Shown piece after piece: positions 1 through 8,075 of a stretch of 59,949 nucleotides of DNA (positions are counted from its first letter, which is position 1; each line of letters begins with the position of its first letter). The notes under the pieces are model-generated. The model had not been told where the DNA came from and did no database searches. It worked only from the letters and a program-made list of their open reading frames with translations. The stretch spans positions 1 through 59,949 of the forward strand of contig CAAHEC010000012.1 in NCBI GenBank assembly GCA_900772415.1, written 5' to 3'. The stretch is from Bacilli bacterium. Its GTDB lineage: Bacteria; Bacillota_I; Bacilli_A; RF39; UBA660. The position numbers and the translations under genes were made by a program.

Positions 1-411
1 CAAATAGGAAAAGATAAGATTGAAATAAGTGCAGGTTATACTAACTATAATTTGATAATTTCCCTTTTAAAGCAACTTTTTATTTCAAAAGACATAAATG
101 AAAACATTTTAATTAGGAATATGTTTTTTAACTCTTATGATGAGGTTTTAAATAGTAATTTTAAGGGTGAAAATGATGAGCTTTTATTAAATGTACTTGA
201 TAAAATATGCATAATGTACATCAAAAGAAAAGTGTTAAAAGAAGAAGATCCAAATGAAAAAAACTTACTAGATAAATATCAAATTATTGTAAATGATATG
301 TTTAAAACTATAAACCAAAATTATTTTGCTTTTTTAGCTTTAATTACCTCCGATGAATTAAGGCAAAAGTGCGTGTCAAAATTAGAAAAAACAGGTGATA
401 ACAATGAATAG
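1..411 (+). CDS. C-terminal part of an unidentified protein upstream of nusB
   Basis: The reading frame is open from the first base to a TAG at 409-411, so the true start lies before the window; a TTG at 52 is only the first start-type codon inside it. The 136 visible residues are rich in Lys, Asn and Leu, look mostly helical, and show no signal peptide or membrane segment. I do not recognise the family. In many Bacilli the gene near this position is an Asp23/YqhY-type protein, but this tail does not obviously resemble one. Its last codons overlap the nusB start by 8 bases, which suggests one operon and translational coupling. Confidence 0.6.
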   Translation, partial: QIGKDKIEISAGYTNYNLIISLLKQLFISKDINENILIRNMFFNSYDEVLNSNFKGENDELLLNVLDKICIMYIKRKVLKEEDPNEKNLLDKYQIIVNDMFKTINQNYFAFLALITSDELRQKCVSKLEKTGDNNE

Positions 412-802
412 AAGCGAAGCTAGAGTACTTATAATGACTATTTTATATCAAATATTTATGTATGAAAGGTCAAATATAAAGTATGAAAAAGAAGAAGTTA
501 TAAAAGAAAACATACCAGTTGATAATTTATTTGTAAGAGAAATAGTTAATGGTGTTTTAGATAAAAAAGATGAATTATATAAAAAGGCAGATGAAAATTT
601 AAAAGACTGGAAGATGACTCGCTTAGGTTTAACAGATCAAGCAATATTATGTATAGGTTTATATGAATTACTTTATACTGATACTCCAGATGTAGTAGCT
701 ATTAACGAAGCTGTTGAACTTGCAAAAAAATATTCTGATGACAAAGTTAAAAATATGATTAATAAGGTTTTAGATAACGTATATAGAGAAAAGATAAATT
801 AA
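404..802 (+). CDS. nusB: Transcription antitermination protein NusB
   Basis: NusB binds boxA RNA together with NusE (ribosomal protein S10) and supports antitermination of rRNA operons; it acts on RNA polymerase in the cytoplasm. The 132-residue product is the usual size. It has the typical N-terminal arginine-rich helix (MNRSEARVLIMTILYQ) and the C-terminal signature region around DTPDVVAINEAVELAKKYSD, followed by an FI/NKVLDNV-type final helix. I chose ATG 404 because AGGTGA at 393-398 is spaced correctly for it; a GTG at 395 lies inside that ribosome site. It is coupled to the upstream gene and followed by a strong terminator. Its usual companions xseA and xseB lie 18 kb downstream, beyond the polysaccharide locus. 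Confidence 0.93.
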   Translation: MNRSEARVLIMTILYQIFMYERSNIKYEKEEVIKENIPVDNLFVREIVNGVLDKKDELYKKADENLKDWKMTRLGLTDQAILCIGLYELLYTDTPDVVAINEAVELAKKYSDDKVKNMINKVLDNVYREKIN

Positions 803-810
803 TTATATAA

Positions 811-839
811 AAGGAATAAGTTTTACTTATTCCTTTTTT
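811..839. terminator. Bidirectional rho-independent terminator after nusB
   Basis: The arms AAGGAATAAGT and ACTTATTCCTT form a near-perfect 11-bp hairpin flanked by A and T runs on both sides. It can therefore stop both nusB (+) and the convergent methyltransferase (-), whose stop codon lies inside the hairpin. Confidence 0.85.
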
Positions 840-1606
840 AATATATCTAAAACATGTGATGATGCTCCTAATAATTCTTTCATTTCACAAGTTTTAAGAT
901 GATAATTTAAATAAATATTAAAAGTTTCATCATCCATTTTATTAATTACTTGTCTTATATAGTCTGATGGACCGTCTTGAGAGATTATTTTTACTCTTTT
1001 AAGTTTTGCTTTGCACTTTAGATAATTTATATCTTTTATTCTAACCATACTATATAAATCAGTTTCTTTAGGGGTTATATGAAAGTTTTCATCTACATCA
1101 CTATTTTTTATTGCAGATAATATGTTATTATCCATAAATCCATGCTTTATAATGGCATATTCATTCATATAATAGCTTATTAAAATAAAGCCACCTTCTT
1201 TTACAATTCTTTTAGCTTCCATTAAAGCTTTTAATTTATCTTCCATACTAATTAAATGATATAAAGGCCCAAAAAGTAGTACCATATCAAATGAATTATC
1301 TTTAAATTTAGATAAATCTAAAGCATTACCTTGGTATGCTTTAACGCTTTTATTTTTTCTTTTTAAAGTCATTAAATTATGTTTTATAAGTTCAACTGCT
1401 GTAACATTATATCCTTTATCACTTAAATAAATAGAGTATTTACCGCATCCTGCTCCTACATCTATTATTTTTGGATTATCTATTTTTTTTAGTATTTCAT
1501 CTATGTATTTTATAGTTGTATTAAACTCTACAATACCGTGTCTATGAGTTAGTCTTTTATCTTCATTAAATTTATTATAATAAATAATTAAATTTTTCTC
1601 ATTCAT
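827..1606 (-). CDS. Class I SAM-dependent methyltransferase
   Basis: A 259-residue cytoplasmic protein with a Rossmann-type methyltransferase core. Motif I is IIDVGAGCGKYSIYLS (about residues 46-61) and binds S-adenosylmethionine. The acidic end of strand 2 is VTAVELIKHNL, and the post-I region MVLLFGPLYHL is typical of small-molecule or UbiE/Methyltransf_11-type enzymes. The substrate cannot be read from the sequence. The start ATG at 1606 has AGGTGA just upstream. The gene stands alone, convergent with nusB and divergent from the polysaccharide locus, and it points against the general gene direction of this arm, so it could be a later insertion (inference). Confidence 0.85.
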   Translation of the reverse strand: MNEKNLIIYYNKFNEDKRLTHRHGIVEFNTTIKYIDEILKKIDNPKIIDVGAGCGKYSIYLSDKGYNVTAVELIKHNLMTLKRKNKSVKAYQGNALDLSKFKDNSFDMVLLFGPLYHLISMEDKLKALMEAKRIVKEGGFILISYYMNEYAIIKHGFMDNNILSAIKNSDVDENFHITPKETDLYSMVRIKDINYLKCKAKLKRVKIISQDGPSDYIRQVINKMDDETFNIYLNYHLKTCEMKELLGASSHVLDILKKE

Positions 1607-1669
1607 TTTTAATCACCTTTTATATAATAACTAAATTGTCACTATTAATCAACATTTGATTATTTTTGT

Positions 1670-1698
1670 TTGATTATGAGTATGATAAATGATATAAT
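1670..1698 (+). promoter_or_regulatory. Sigma-A-type promoter of the polysaccharide locus
   Basis: TTGATT at 1670-1675, a 17-base spacer, and a perfect TATAAT at 1693-1698. Transcription should start near 1705, only about 10 bases before the ATG at 1715, so the ribosome site AGGTGA (1705-1710) would lie at the very 5' end of the message. This also rules out the upstream in-frame start at 1670. Confidence 0.75.
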
Positions 1699-1714
1699 AC
1701 TAGCAGGTGATAAA

Positions 1715-2566
1715 ATGAAAAAGGGTATTTTGTTTTTAAGTGTTGTAATAATTTCTTTATTTATGTCTTTAACACGTGTTAAAGCATTAAATAAAATATA
1801 TTTTGAAAGTGATAATTTGAAAATTGCACCTTCTAATACTAAAGAAGTAGATGTATATATAGAAAGTGATAATGATTTTTCAAACGTAAAATTAAATTTT
1901 ATAACTACATCAAATTATATAAATTTTTATAGCATTGAATATAATGACATATTTACTAGAACAGTTGAAGCTAATTTAACTAATTTAACTTCTAAAACTA
2001 AGGTGAAATCAGGTACTAAAATTGCTACTGTTAAATTAAAAGCATCAGATAGTGCAACAATAGGCACTACTGGATATATAAGAGTAATTAATGCATCAGT
2101 AGATGATGTTAAAGTACAAAACACATCATTATTAGTAAGTGTAAGTGATGATAAATCTTCTAATAATAATTTAAAGGCAATTACTTCTAATTTAATTTCT
2201 ATAGATTTTAATAAAGATATTACAGAATATACTTATACAATTGATAATGATATTAAAAAGCTTGATTTAAAAGCATTACCAGAAGATTCATCAGCTAAAA
2301 TAGATATATCTGATCAAACATTAAAAACTGGTGAAAATAAAATTAAAATAACAGTTACAGCTGAAAATAATGAAAAGAAAATATATACTATAACTGTTAA
2401 TAAAAAAGCAGAAGAAAAAACTATTAATAAGACAAATAAGAAAAATAATAATAGTGATAATAAAGTGGCCAAACCTAATAAGAGTGGATTTTTAATATTA
2501 CTTGTTTTACTTGTTACTGTTTTATTCTTTGATTTAGTTTGGATTAAAAATAGAAAGAATAAATAA
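1715..2566 (+). CDS. Surface protein with cohesin-like and cadherin-like domains and a C-terminal anchor
   Basis: A 283-residue predicted extracellular protein. Residues 1-23 form a signal peptide ending at VKA. Residues about 24-145 look like a cohesin/carbohydrate-binding-type beta sandwich (NTKEVDVYIESDNDFSNVKL, then GTKIATVKLKASD). Residues about 155-232 match the cadherin-like beta-sandwich repeat, with the signature pattern L-x-S-I-D-F...Y-T-Y-T and the strand NKIKITVTAEN. A low-complexity Lys/Asn linker follows, then one membrane segment (LILLVLLVTVLFFDLVW) and a short basic tail. I chose ATG 1715 because AGGTGA precedes it and the promoter overlaps the alternative start. It is the first gene of the locus, so it may bind or organise the polymer (inference). 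Confidence 0.7.
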   Translation: MKKGILFLSVVIISLFMSLTRVKALNKIYFESDNLKIAPSNTKEVDVYIESDNDFSNVKLNFITTSNYINFYSIEYNDIFTRTVEANLTNLTSKTKVKSGTKIATVKLKASDSATIGTTGYIRVINASVDDVKVQNTSLLVSVSDDKSSNNNLKAITSNLISIDFNKDITEYTYTIDNDIKKLDLKALPEDSSAKIDISDQTLKTGENKIKITVTAENNEKKIYTITVNKKAEEKTINKTNKKNNNSDNKVAKPNKSGFLILLVLLVTVLFFDLVWIKNRKNK

Positions 2567-2583
2567 AAAAGAAGGTGTTTAAT

Positions 2584-3996
2584 TTGAAAATATTAAATAT
2601 AATTTTTTCGGTTTTATTAGTACTTATATATTCATATTTTTCATATTTACTATTTGATATAGGACTTTTATCTGGAAAATATGGAATTATATTATTTATT
2701 ATTTTAGCTATTATAATTTTACTTATTATAATTGGAATTATAAAAGGAAAAAAAATTTGTAAGATAATTTCTTATATTTTCTATGTTATATTTTTACTTA
2801 TCTTTATAGTAGGAATTTATTATTTAAATACTACAATAGCTTTTATTGATAGTTTTGGTAAAAAAGATAAAACTGATTATGACAATTACTATGTAGTTGT
2901 TTTAAAAAATAGTAGATATTTAAAGTTAAAGGATTTAAATAATAAAAAAATTGGTATGTGTAAAACCTTAGATAGTAAAGTTTTTAAAAATATTAAAATT
3001 AGTTTTGATAGTAAAGAATATGAAGAATGTGAAAGTTTAAAAGAAGCTTTTTATGAAAAGAAAGTAGATGCATTAATATTAAGTGATGTAGATGAGTTTT
3101 TACTTAGTAATATTGATTCTTTATTTGAAGAAAATGTAAGAGTTATACATACTATTAAAATAAGAAAAGAAAATACTAAAGAAAAAGAAAATGAAAACGT
3201 AAATGTTTCTAAGACTCCATTTACGGTATTTATAAGTGGTATAGATACATATGGTGTTATATCAAAAGTAAGTCGTAGTGATGTTAATATTGTTGTAACG
3301 GTAAATCCAATATCTAATGAGGTATTACTTACTACAATTCCAAGGGATTATTATGTGCAATTAGATGGAACAACAGGTTATAAAGATAAACTTACTCATG
3401 CTGGAATTTATGGTATTGATAAGTCTGTTAAAACAATCGAGAATTTACTTGATACAAATATTAACTACTACGTAAGAGTTAATTTTGATTCTGTTGTAAA
3501 ATTAGTAGATGAAATTGGTGGCGTAAACATCTATTCTGATAGAGATTTGAAATTTTGTGATATAAAACAAGGCAATAACTATTTAGATGGTAAGTGTGCT
3601 CTTAGATTTGCAAGAGAAAGACATTCATATGAAACAGGGGATAGACATAGAGGTGAAAACCAAGAAGAAGTTATAAGAGCAATAATTGAAAAAGTATCTA
3701 AATCAAATGCTATTTTAACTAAATATAATACAATTCTTACTAACTTACAAAATAGTTTTGAGTCTAATGTTTCACCAAAAACAATAAAAGATTATATTAA
3801 AATGCAAATTAAAGACATGCCAAGTTGGAATGTTAAAAATCTTAATTTAAATGGATATGATTCTCATAATTATACATATTCATATAAGGGTAGTAAGCTT
3901 TATGTTATGGAGCCTAACTATAACACAGTAAATAGAGCCAAAGAAGTAATTAATGGAATGCTAAATAAAAAAACTTTTAGTGAACTTGGAATTTAA
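2584..3996 (+). CDS. LytR-CpsA-Psr (LCP) family glycopolymer ligase with N-terminal membrane segments
   Basis: LCP proteins transfer undecaprenyl-linked glycopolymers to peptidoglycan on the outer face of the membrane. About 470 residues: three membrane segments in the first 80 residues, then a region resembling a substrate-binding-protein fold (VVLKNSRYLKLKDLNNKKIG), then the LCP core from about residue 225. Core signatures are LLTTIPRDYYVQL, a KLTHAGIYG loop, VDEIGGVNIY, and the Arg-rich stretch ALRFARERHSYETGDRHRG, which holds the phosphate-binding arginines. The start is taken as TTG 2584, because GAAGG at 2571-2575 fits it better than GTG 2575. It is a paralogue of the LCP gene at 16884; the pair brackets the locus. 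Confidence 0.88.
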   Translation: MKILNIIFSVLLVLIYSYFSYLLFDIGLLSGKYGIILFIILAIIILLIIIGIIKGKKICKIISYIFYVIFLLIFIVGIYYLNTTIAFIDSFGKKDKTDYDNYYVVVLKNSRYLKLKDLNNKKIGMCKTLDSKVFKNIKISFDSKEYEECESLKEAFYEKKVDALILSDVDEFLLSNIDSLFEENVRVIHTIKIRKENTKEKENENVNVSKTPFTVFISGIDTYGVISKVSRSDVNIVVTVNPISNEVLLTTIPRDYYVQLDGTTGYKDKLTHAGIYGIDKSVKTIENLLDTNINYYVRVNFDSVVKLVDEIGGVNIYSDRDLKFCDIKQGNNYLDGKCALRFARERHSYETGDRHRGENQEEVIRAIIEKVSKSNAILTKYNTILTNLQNSFESNVSPKTIKDYIKMQIKDMPSWNVKNLNLNGYDSHNYTYSYKGSKLYVMEPNYNTVNRAKEVINGMLNKKTFSELGI

Positions 3997-4007
3997 AGGA
4001 GAGTATT

Positions 4008-4676
4008 ATGGAAACGATAGATTTAAAAGATATGTTTTCTTATTTTAAATCAAAAATAAGTATTATATTATTGTTTATAACTTTAGTTGGAATTTTAGGA
4101 TGTTTATATGGTCTTTTTGTACAAAAACCAATTTATAAATCATCAACATCTATAGTTTTAATAAGTGAAAATCAAACAGGTGCAACACTTACATATAATG
4201 ATGTTTCATTAAATCAAAATTTAGTTAGTACTTATTCTGAAATAATAAAATCAAGAAGAGTGTTAAATCAAGTTATTGATAACCTATCTTTAGATTATAG
4301 TTATTCTAACTTATCTAATAATGTTGAGGTATCTTCTGTTACAGGAACTCAAATAATTAAAATATCAGTATCTGATAGAAATAATAAAACTGCTATGAAA
4401 ATAGCAGATGAAATAGCAAAAGTATTTGCAAAAGAAATACCTGAATTATATAATATTTCTAACGTAAATATACTTGATTATGCTGAAGCAGCATCTAATG
4501 CTTATAACGTTAACTTTATAAAACAAAGTATAATTTACTTACTTGTTGGTTTAGTATTAGGTCTTGGAATAACATTTGTTATGTATTATTTTGATAGATC
4601 TGTTAAAAACATAAGTCAAGTAGAAGAGAAAATAAAATTACCGGTACTTGCAACGGTAAGGGAATATAGGGGGTAA
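4008..4676 (+). CDS. Polysaccharide chain-length determinant (Wzz/CpsC-type)
   Basis: A membrane co-polymerase that sets polymer length and activates the adjacent BY-kinase. The 222-residue protein has two membrane segments (about residues 16-36 and 170-190) enclosing an extracellular region with the Wzz signatures PIYKSSTSIVL near the start and a coiled region containing QIIKISVSDRNNKTAMKIAD. The cytoplasmic C-terminus after the second segment (YYFDRSVKNISQVEEKI) is the part that normally contacts the kinase. The start ATG 4008 follows AAAGGAG. The kinase gene starts two bases after its stop, so the two are almost certainly co-translated. Confidence 0.88.
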   Translation: METIDLKDMFSYFKSKISIILLFITLVGILGCLYGLFVQKPIYKSSTSIVLISENQTGATLTYNDVSLNQNLVSTYSEIIKSRRVLNQVIDNLSLDYSYSNLSNNVEVSSVTGTQIIKISVSDRNNKTAMKIADEIAKVFAKEIPELYNISNVNILDYAEAASNAYNVNFIKQSIIYLLVGLVLGLGITFVMYYFDRSVKNISQVEEKIKLPVLATVREYRG

Positions 4677-4678
4677 TT

Positions 4679-5350
4679 ATGGGAAAAAGTGAGTTAATTG
4701 TTGTAAATAAACCAAAATCAACTATTAGTGAAGATATTAGAACTCTTAGAACTAATTTAGATTTTTCACTTTCAGCTAATGATCAAAAAATAATTATGAT
4801 TACATCTTCTAATCCTTCTGAAGGTAAAAGTTTTATATCAAGTAACTTAAGTGTATGTTTTGCACAAAATGATAAGAAAATTTTATTAATTGATGCAGAT
4901 TTAAGATTAGGTAGACTTCATAAGATGTTTGAAATATCTAATAAATCTGGATTATCTAACTTAATATTAAATTATGATGAAGATGTACATTATGAATCAT
5001 ATATTCAAAAAACAGATATAAAGAATTTATTTGTTATTCCAAGAGGAATTGTACCACCAAATCCATCAGAACTTTTATCTTCAAATAAATTTAAAACTAT
5101 AATTAATGATTTAAAGAAGATATTTGATTACATTATAATAGATGCAACACCTATTAATGGACTTTCTGATGCACTTGTATTAACAAATGTATCAGACTTA
5201 GTAGTAATAGTATGTAAATATGGTAAAACTGATTTAAGTGATTTAGAAGAATGTAAAAAACAACTTATAAATGCTGATGCTAAAATAGCAGGTGTTGTAA
5301 TAAATAGTATGCCAAAATCTAAAAATAAATATGGTTATTATACAGAGTAG
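4679..5350 (+). CDS. Bacterial tyrosine kinase (CpsD/Wze-type)
   Basis: A cytoplasmic BY-kinase that autophosphorylates and controls polymer assembly with its Wzz partner. The 223 residues carry an N-terminal SEDIRTLRTNLDFS region, a Walker A variant SSNPSEGKSFISSNLSV (about residues 40-56), Walker A' KILLIDADLRLGRLHK (about 70-85), and Walker B FDYIIIDATPI (about 150-160). The C-terminus ends NKYGYYTE, a short tyrosine cluster typical of the phosphorylation tail but with only three Tyr. It lacks the membrane part, which the separate Wzz protein supplies, as is usual in Firmicutes. A PHP phosphatase follows six bases downstream. Confidence 0.92.
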   Translation: MGKSELIVVNKPKSTISEDIRTLRTNLDFSLSANDQKIIMITSSNPSEGKSFISSNLSVCFAQNDKKILLIDADLRLGRLHKMFEISNKSGLSNLILNYDEDVHYESYIQKTDIKNLFVIPRGIVPPNPSELLSSNKFKTIINDLKKIFDYIIIDATPINGLSDALVLTNVSDLVVIVCKYGKTDLSDLEECKKQLINADAKIAGVVINSMPKSKNKYGYYTE

Positions 5351-5356
5351 ATTATT

Positions 5357-6079
5357 ATGATAGATATGCATAACCATATATTGTATGGTATAGATGATGG
5401 ATGTAAAACTATAGAAGAATCTATAGAAACTATTAAAAATATGAAAAAAATAGGCTTTAATAGTATAGTTTTAACACCACATTATATAGAAGATTCTTCA
5501 TTTAAAGCTAATAATAATTTAAAATTAGAACGATTAGAAATATTAAAAGAAGAATTATTAAAAAATAATATAGATGTTAACTTATTTTTAGGTAATGAAA
5601 TATTTATTAATGAAAGCATAAATGAACTTATAATTAATAAAGAAATACGTTCTATTAATAATACAAGATATATATTAATAGAACTTCCATTTAATAATCA
5701 AATATTAAATTTAGATGATTATTTATATGAATTAAAATTAAAAGGCTATAAAATAATAATCGCACATCCAGAAAGATATACTTATTTTAAAGATAATTAT
5801 AAAGAAGCTAGAAAATTATATGATAGTGGAGTCTTATTTCAAGTTAATTATGGAAGCATTATAGGTCAATATGGTTCTTCTTCTTTAAAACTAGTAAAAA
5901 AGCTTTTAAAAGATGATATGGTAGACTTTATATCAACAGATATACATAAACCTAGTTCTAGTTTATTTGATAAATTTGATGATATTAAATATAAAATAAT
6001 TAAAATAATAGGAGAAGATAAATTTAAAGATATATCTTATAATAACATTTTAAAAGTTATTAATGATGAAGATATTTAA
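5357..6079 (+). CDS. Tyrosine-protein phosphatase of the PHP family (CpsB/Wzb-type)
   Basis: A metal-dependent phosphatase that removes phosphate from the BY-kinase tail. The 240-residue protein opens with the metal-binding motif MIDMHNHILYGIDDG. Further PHP ligands are seen in VLTPHYIEDSSF, LGNEIFI, IIAHPERYTYF and STDIHKPSS. Together these are the four expected His/Asp/Glu motifs of the CpsB/CapC group, so the enzyme looks intact. It closes the Wzz-kinase-phosphatase module and is followed directly by a strong terminator that separates this module from the sugar-assembly genes. Confidence 0.92.
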   Translation: MIDMHNHILYGIDDGCKTIEESIETIKNMKKIGFNSIVLTPHYIEDSSFKANNNLKLERLEILKEELLKNNIDVNLFLGNEIFINESINELIINKEIRSINNTRYILIELPFNNQILNLDDYLYELKLKGYKIIIAHPERYTYFKDNYKEARKLYDSGVLFQVNYGSIIGQYGSSSLKLVKKLLKDDMVDFISTDIHKPSSSLFDKFDDIKYKIIKIIGEDKFKDISYNNILKVINDEDI

Positions 6080-6113
6080 AATAACAAAGATTAAAACATC
6101 TTTGTTATTTTAA
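6080..6113 (+). terminator. Terminator closing the Wzz-kinase-phosphatase module
   Basis: A 12-bp stem (AATAACAAAGAT with ATCTTTGTTATT) and a six-base loop, followed by TTTTAAT. The T run is short, so some read-through into the downstream genes is possible. Confidence 0.75.
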
Positions 6114-6252
6114 TATATAAAAATTAGTTCTTTTCTATAAAATAATAAAATATTTTATAATATAAATAAAAAAATCATATAAATTACAAAAAACGACATA
6201 ATATTTATAGATAAACAATTATAGTATGCAAATTATATAGAAAGGACTGATT

Positions 6253-6390
6253 ATTATTAATAGCTTTATAATATTTTTAATTGGAGTTTTTGTTGGAGGA
6301 TTATTTATGACATTTGTAATGTGTGCTCTTCAAATAAGTAAATTAGCAGAATATCAAGAAATATATAAAAATAATACTATTTTAAAATAG
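6253..6390 (+). CDS. Small membrane protein, DUF3789-like, apparently with a non-ATG start
   Basis: The interval 6080-6500 is not empty. After AAAGGA at 6241-6246, a 45-codon frame encodes one membrane helix containing IIFLIGVFVGGLFMTFVMC and an amphipathic tail QISKLAEYQEIY. The GVFVGG-x-F-x-MC pattern resembles the DUF3789 group of tiny proteins (recognition by eye). No ATG, GTG or TTG lies at the right spacing; the candidate start is ATT at 6253 or 6256. An in-frame ATG at 6307 has an ideal GGAGGA six bases upstream and would give only 27 residues. The stop codon is buried in a terminator hairpin, as expected for a real gene. Confidence 0.5.
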   Translation: MINSFIIFLIGVFVGGLFMTFVMCALQISKLAEYQEIYKNNTILK

Positions 6391-6402
6391 TATTATTTTT
6401 TT
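6370..6402 (+). terminator. Terminator overlapping the end of the small membrane protein gene
   Basis: A 12-bp perfect stem (AATAATACTATT with AATAGTATTATT) around a four-base loop, followed by a seven-T run. The TAG stop of the small ORF lies in the 3' arm. Confidence 0.85.
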
Positions 6403-6433
6403 ACATATTAAGACAAAATAATTGCATAGTAAA

Positions 6434-6462
6434 TTGATTTTAATATATTTGTATGATAAAAT
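6434..6462 (+). promoter_or_regulatory. Promoter of the polysaccharide assembly genes
   Basis: TTGATT at 6434-6439, a 17-base spacer, and TAAAAT at 6457-6462. The predicted start of transcription is near 6469, leaving a leader of about 30 bases before the GTG at 6501. It follows two terminators, so the assembly genes seem to be a separate transcription unit. Confidence 0.7.
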
Positions 6463-6500
6463 AATGTTAGTAGTAAATAAAAAGGTTAGAGGTGTAAAAA

Positions 6501-7184
6501 GTGAAAGGTGAAGAAAAAGCTTCAGCATGTGTTTTAGAAGATTATAATATTTTAAAAAAGATAGATCGTTTTTTTTATTTTACTGTAAAAAGATTATTTG
6601 ATATATTTTTTTCATTATTAGGAATTATGTTTTTATTACCTATATCATTAATCGTTAAAATAAGTTATGTCCTATCTGGAGATTATAAAACAATATTTTA
6701 TAAACAAAAAAGAATAGGTAAAAACGGAAAATTTATTTATATATATAAATATAGAACAATGATTCCTGATGCAGATAAAGTACTTAAAGAATTATTAAAA
6801 CAGCCTAAATATAAAAAAGAATGGAAAAGTCATCATAAATTATCTGATGATCCTAGAATAACTAAGGTGGGAAAAATTCTTAGAAAAACCAGTTTAGATG
6901 AATTTCCTCAATTTATTAATGTTTTAAAAGGAGATTTAAGTATAATAGGTCCAAGACCATTAGTTGAAGGTGAACTAGATGAACATAATGGTAATCATGA
7001 AATATATGAGTCAGTAAAACCTGGTATAACAGGTTGGTGGGCTGCTAATGGTAGAAGTGCAATTAATTATGAAAATAGGTTAAAATTAGAATATTATTAT
7101 GCAAAAAACTGCAATATCATTTTAGATATTAAATGTATTATTTTAACAATTCTTATAGTAATTAAAAGATCAGGTGCAAAGTAA
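6501..7184 (+). CDS. Undecaprenyl-phosphate sugar-1-phosphate transferase (initiating enzyme)
   Basis: This monotopic membrane enzyme starts the repeat unit by moving a sugar-1-phosphate from a UDP-sugar to undecaprenyl phosphate. The 227-residue protein is the single-catalytic-domain form: one hydrophobic anchor (about residues 30-55) followed by the family hallmarks FYKQKRIGKNGKFIYIYKYR, DDPRITKVGKILRKTSLDE, FPQFINVLKGDLSIIGPRP and YESVKPGITGWWAANGR. The Asp-Glu of TSLDE and the Arg-Pro-Leu motif are present, so it looks active. GTG 6501 is chosen on the strength of AGAGGTG at 6488-6494. The sugar is not predictable, although a WecB epimerase is in the locus. Confidence 0.93.
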   Translation: MKGEEKASACVLEDYNILKKIDRFFYFTVKRLFDIFFSLLGIMFLLPISLIVKISYVLSGDYKTIFYKQKRIGKNGKFIYIYKYRTMIPDADKVLKELLKQPKYKKEWKSHHKLSDDPRITKVGKILRKTSLDEFPQFINVLKGDLSIIGPRPLVEGELDEHNGNHEIYESVKPGITGWWAANGRSAINYENRLKLEYYYAKNCNIILDIKCIILTILIVIKRSGAK

Positions 7185-7190
7185 CAAACG

Positions 7191-7216
7191 GATACATTAT
7201 TATGGTATCTTTTTTA
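7191..7216 (+). terminator. Weak internal terminator after the initiating transferase
   Basis: A five-bp stem (GATAC with GTATC) with a nine-base loop, followed by eight T residues. The long T run but short stem suggests partial termination, which would make the priming enzyme more abundant than the downstream transferases. Confidence 0.55.
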
Positions 7217-7232
7217 TAGAAAGAGGTAATTT

Positions 7233-8075
7233 ATGAAAGTTGATATAATATGTCCTTTATACGAAGCAGAAAATTATATAGTAAATTTAAATAATTCTAT
7301 ACTAAAACAAGAAAATGTTAATATAAATAAAATTCAATATATCTTGACTAAAAGTAAAGATAATTCAGAAAAAATTTTAAAAGAAAATAAACTTGATTAT
7401 ATATTGATAGACAAAAAAGAATTTTCACATAGTTTAACAAGAGAAAAACAGGCATTAAAAAGCAAAGCAAATATAATTGTATTTATTTCACAAGATATAG
7501 TAATAGAAAATACTGATTATTTATATAACTTAGTAAATCCAATTATAAAAGGTGAGGCTGATGCTTGTTATAGTAGACAATTAACTAAATTTGATAACAT
7601 TGAAAAATATACAAGAGAAGCAAATTATCCTGATAAATCAATAATAAAAACAAAAGATGATATAGAAAAATTAGGACTAAAAACATTTTTCTTTTCAGAT
7701 GCATCATCTGCAGTTAATTTAAAAGTATTTAAAAAATTAAAAGGATATGATGGTAAAAAACTACCAATAAATGAAGATATGTATTTTGCTCATAAACTTA
7801 TTATGAATGGACATAAAATAAAATATTGTGCTGATTCTATTTGCTATCATTCTCATGATTTTAAGTTGAAAGAATTATATGATAGATACAAATTAACTGG
7901 TAGATTTTTTAAAGAAAATAGCTATATAGATAATTTTGGTACAAATAAATCTGGTGGAGGACTTGCAAAATATATTTTAAAAAGGGCAATTAAAGATAAA
8001 AATATAAAAGTTCTTATAAGATTTATACCAGATATGGCTACAAGATATATTGGAATGAAAGTGGGAAAAAGATAA
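7233..8075 (+). CDS. Family 2 glycosyltransferase
   Basis: A 280-residue GT-A-fold enzyme expected to add one sugar to the lipid-linked unit at the inner face of the membrane. The N-terminus MKVDIICPLYEAENYI is the usual nucleotide-binding beginning. The region NIIVFISQDIVIENTDYL holds the acidic pair at the DXD position, here as SQD, which departs from the canonical DXD. The acceptor side shows ASSAVNLKVFKKLKGYDG and PINEDMYFAHKLI, typical of rhamnosyl-type GT2 enzymes (family resemblance only). Its stop overlaps the next start in a TAATG junction. Confidence 0.85.
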   Translation: MKVDIICPLYEAENYIVNLNNSILKQENVNINKIQYILTKSKDNSEKILKENKLDYILIDKKEFSHSLTREKQALKSKANIIVFISQDIVIENTDYLYNLVNPIIKGEADACYSRQLTKFDNIEKYTREANYPDKSIIKTKDDIEKLGLKTFFFSDASSAVNLKVFKKLKGYDGKKLPINEDMYFAHKLIMNGHKIKYCADSICYHSHDFKLKELYDRYKLTGRFFKENSYIDNFGTNKSGGGLAKYILKRAIKDKNIKVLIRFIPDMATRYIGMKVGKR

